DNA from: Roseivirga ehrenbergii
GTDB lineage: Bacteria > Bacteroidota > Bacteroidia > Cytophagales > Cyclobacteriaceae
Length of the DNA: 64,000 nt
NCBI RefSeq assembly: GCF_001593005.1
Contig: NZ_LQZQ01000004.1
Location: forward strand, 62,001-126,000
Direction: 5' to 3'
The position numbers were made by a program, and so were the translations under genes. This document shows, piece by piece, positions 63,308 to 64,000 of this stretch; positions within the stretch are counted from its first letter, which is position 1; every line of letters begins with the position of its first letter. Under the pieces are notes generated by a model. It had not been told where the DNA came from and searched no databases. It saw nothing but the letters and a program-made list of their open reading frames with translations.

Positions 63308-64000
63308 TTATTTCTTTAAACCCTTTGCATAAACTGACTCATAAATGTTTTCATAAGACCTAATGAAAATATCGAGAGTGAAATTATCGATCACACGCTG
63401 ACGGGCCTTTTTACCCATTTCCATTCTCAGTTCATTATTGGTAAGCAATTCAACTACCTTACCTCCTATTGCCTCTGGGTCTCTGGGTTTGCATACAAAA
63501 CCAGTACCTTCCTCAATCGCCTCACTTACTCCTCCAACATCGGTAGCTACAACCGGTATGCCACAACTCATCGACTCTAAAACTGTAAAGGGAAAGCCTT
63601 CTGAAATAGAAGTAAGAATTGAGATGTCTCCTTCACTAAAAATTAGGTGTGGCTGACTATGAAAACCTTTGAGAAAGAAGTTATTTTCTAAGCCTAATTC
63701 TTGAATTAAAGCTTCACATTCTTCTGTATATTCAGGCACTGCATTTTTATCTCCGTAGACCAAATACTGAACATCTGGTATCTTCTTCATTACTACCGCG
63801 CATGACCGGATCATGGTAAGCACATCCTTTAATTCAAAGATTCTAGCTACTGCTACAACGGTAGGAATTCCCTTTAAATGTTCAGGCTTTTCTCTAGGCA
63901 CAAACCTTTCATGATCTACACCATTATAGGTGATTTCAACTTTTTCTCTATCGGCTCCATACATCAGCTCCCAAGTAATATTGAATTTATTCACTGAGAG
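63308..64000 (-). CDS. pelF: PelF-like GT4 glycosyltransferase (5' end beyond window)
   Basis: The visible C-terminal 230 residues hold the GT4 donor domain: PTVVAVARIFELKDVLTMIR, EYTEECEALIQELGLENNFF, DISILTSISEGFPFTVLESM and GIPVVATDVGGVSEAIE. The motif EC...L, LTSISEG and VVATDVG is the PelF pattern. The frame is open to the window edge (the GTG at 63994 is internal), so the gene is cut and the N-terminus is missing. The family uses UDP-sugars (UDP-GalNAc in Pel) to build the polymer. It lies 13 nt before the PelG-like gene. Confidence 0.82.
   Translation of the reverse strand, partial: LSVNKFNITWELMYGADREKVEITYNGVDHERFVPREKPEHLKGIPTVVAVARIFELKDVLTMIRSCAVVMKKIPDVQYLVYGDKNAVPEYTEECEALIQELGLENNFFLKGFHSQPHLIFSEGDISILTSISEGFPFTVLESMSCGIPVVATDVGGVSEAIEEGTGFVCKPRDPEAIGGKVVELLTNNELRMEMGKKARQRVIDNFTLDIFIRSYENIYESVYAKGLKK

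Noticed and set aside
1..64000. CRISPR array, insertion sequence, prophage or integrative element
   Set aside because: No regularly spaced repeats, transposase, integrase or phage structural genes are recognisable anywhere in the window.

Overview
The window looks like a chromosomal segment of a Bacteroidota bacterium, most likely of the Cytophagales. The support is an AT-rich genome, ExbB with a signal-peptide extension followed by a small membrane protein and ExbD, TAnnTTTG-type promoter boxes (clearest upstream of ahcY and of the yceD-rpmF genes), A-rich leaders with few strong Shine-Dalgarno sites, and gene neighbourhoods such as yceD-rpmF-fabH-efp-accB-accC and pbpC with an alpha-2-macroglobulin. 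No insertion sequence, prophage, CRISPR array or integrase is visible. Only one tRNA (Ser-GGA) is present. The family or genus cannot be fixed from the sequence alone.

Layout. 1-1420 (minus): TonB-energising ExbD (cut by the window edge), a small membrane protein and ExbB, then tRNA-Ser. 1700-7825 (minus): a tightly overlapping seven-gene run with two QxxRW-type membrane family-2 glycosyltransferases, a NodB-type deacetylase, a GAF/PP2C phosphatase, a small helical protein, TatD and asparaginase. 7906-14000: ruvC, a soluble PAS histidine kinase, a HIT protein, greA, and a ksgA-mgtE-dehydrogenase operon. 14029-19695 (plus): pdxA, then yceD-rpmF-fabH-efp-accB-accC, which couples ribosome parts to the start of fatty-acid synthesis. 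19945-28950: a surface-glycan region with GT87-, GT2-, GT4- and GT39-like transferases, three methyltransferases (two FkbM) and a DUF3109 protein. 29026-35356: ahcY, birA, rsfS, ftsH, an LpxH-like hydrolase and a secreted protein. 35353-44552: a TolC/ABC/HlyD export set that lacks a permease here, the divergent sigma-54 activator and histidine kinase, an acyl carrier protein, a second metallophosphoesterase and a glycosyltransferase. 44627-53682: MsrB-MsrA fusion, PBP1C and a giant alpha-2-macroglobulin lipoprotein. 53834-54904: two small unknowns.

The most interesting region is 55008-64000 (minus). It reads as a Pel-like exopolysaccharide operon, running off the window end. A PelF-like GT4 and a PelG-like multi-spanning protein are followed by a free-standing secreted GH114 (TM1410-type) hydrolase, a 657-residue polytopic protein of unknown function, and a 1298-residue lipoprotein. 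The last appears to join a polysaccharide-deacetylase half, a helical-repeat stretch and a C-terminal beta-barrel in one chain. In Pseudomonas Pel, hydrolase and deacetylase sit together in PelA, and TPRs plus barrel form PelB. Here the parts seem to be re-partitioned.

Regulatory features include several hairpin terminators, one of them inside the 3' end of a convergent coding sequence. Another, at 39022-39054, has no known gene in front of it. A near-consensus -24/-12 element lies just upstream of the export operon, next to the sigma-54 activator gene. A perfect 15-bp inverted repeat sits between the pbpC and macroglobulin genes.
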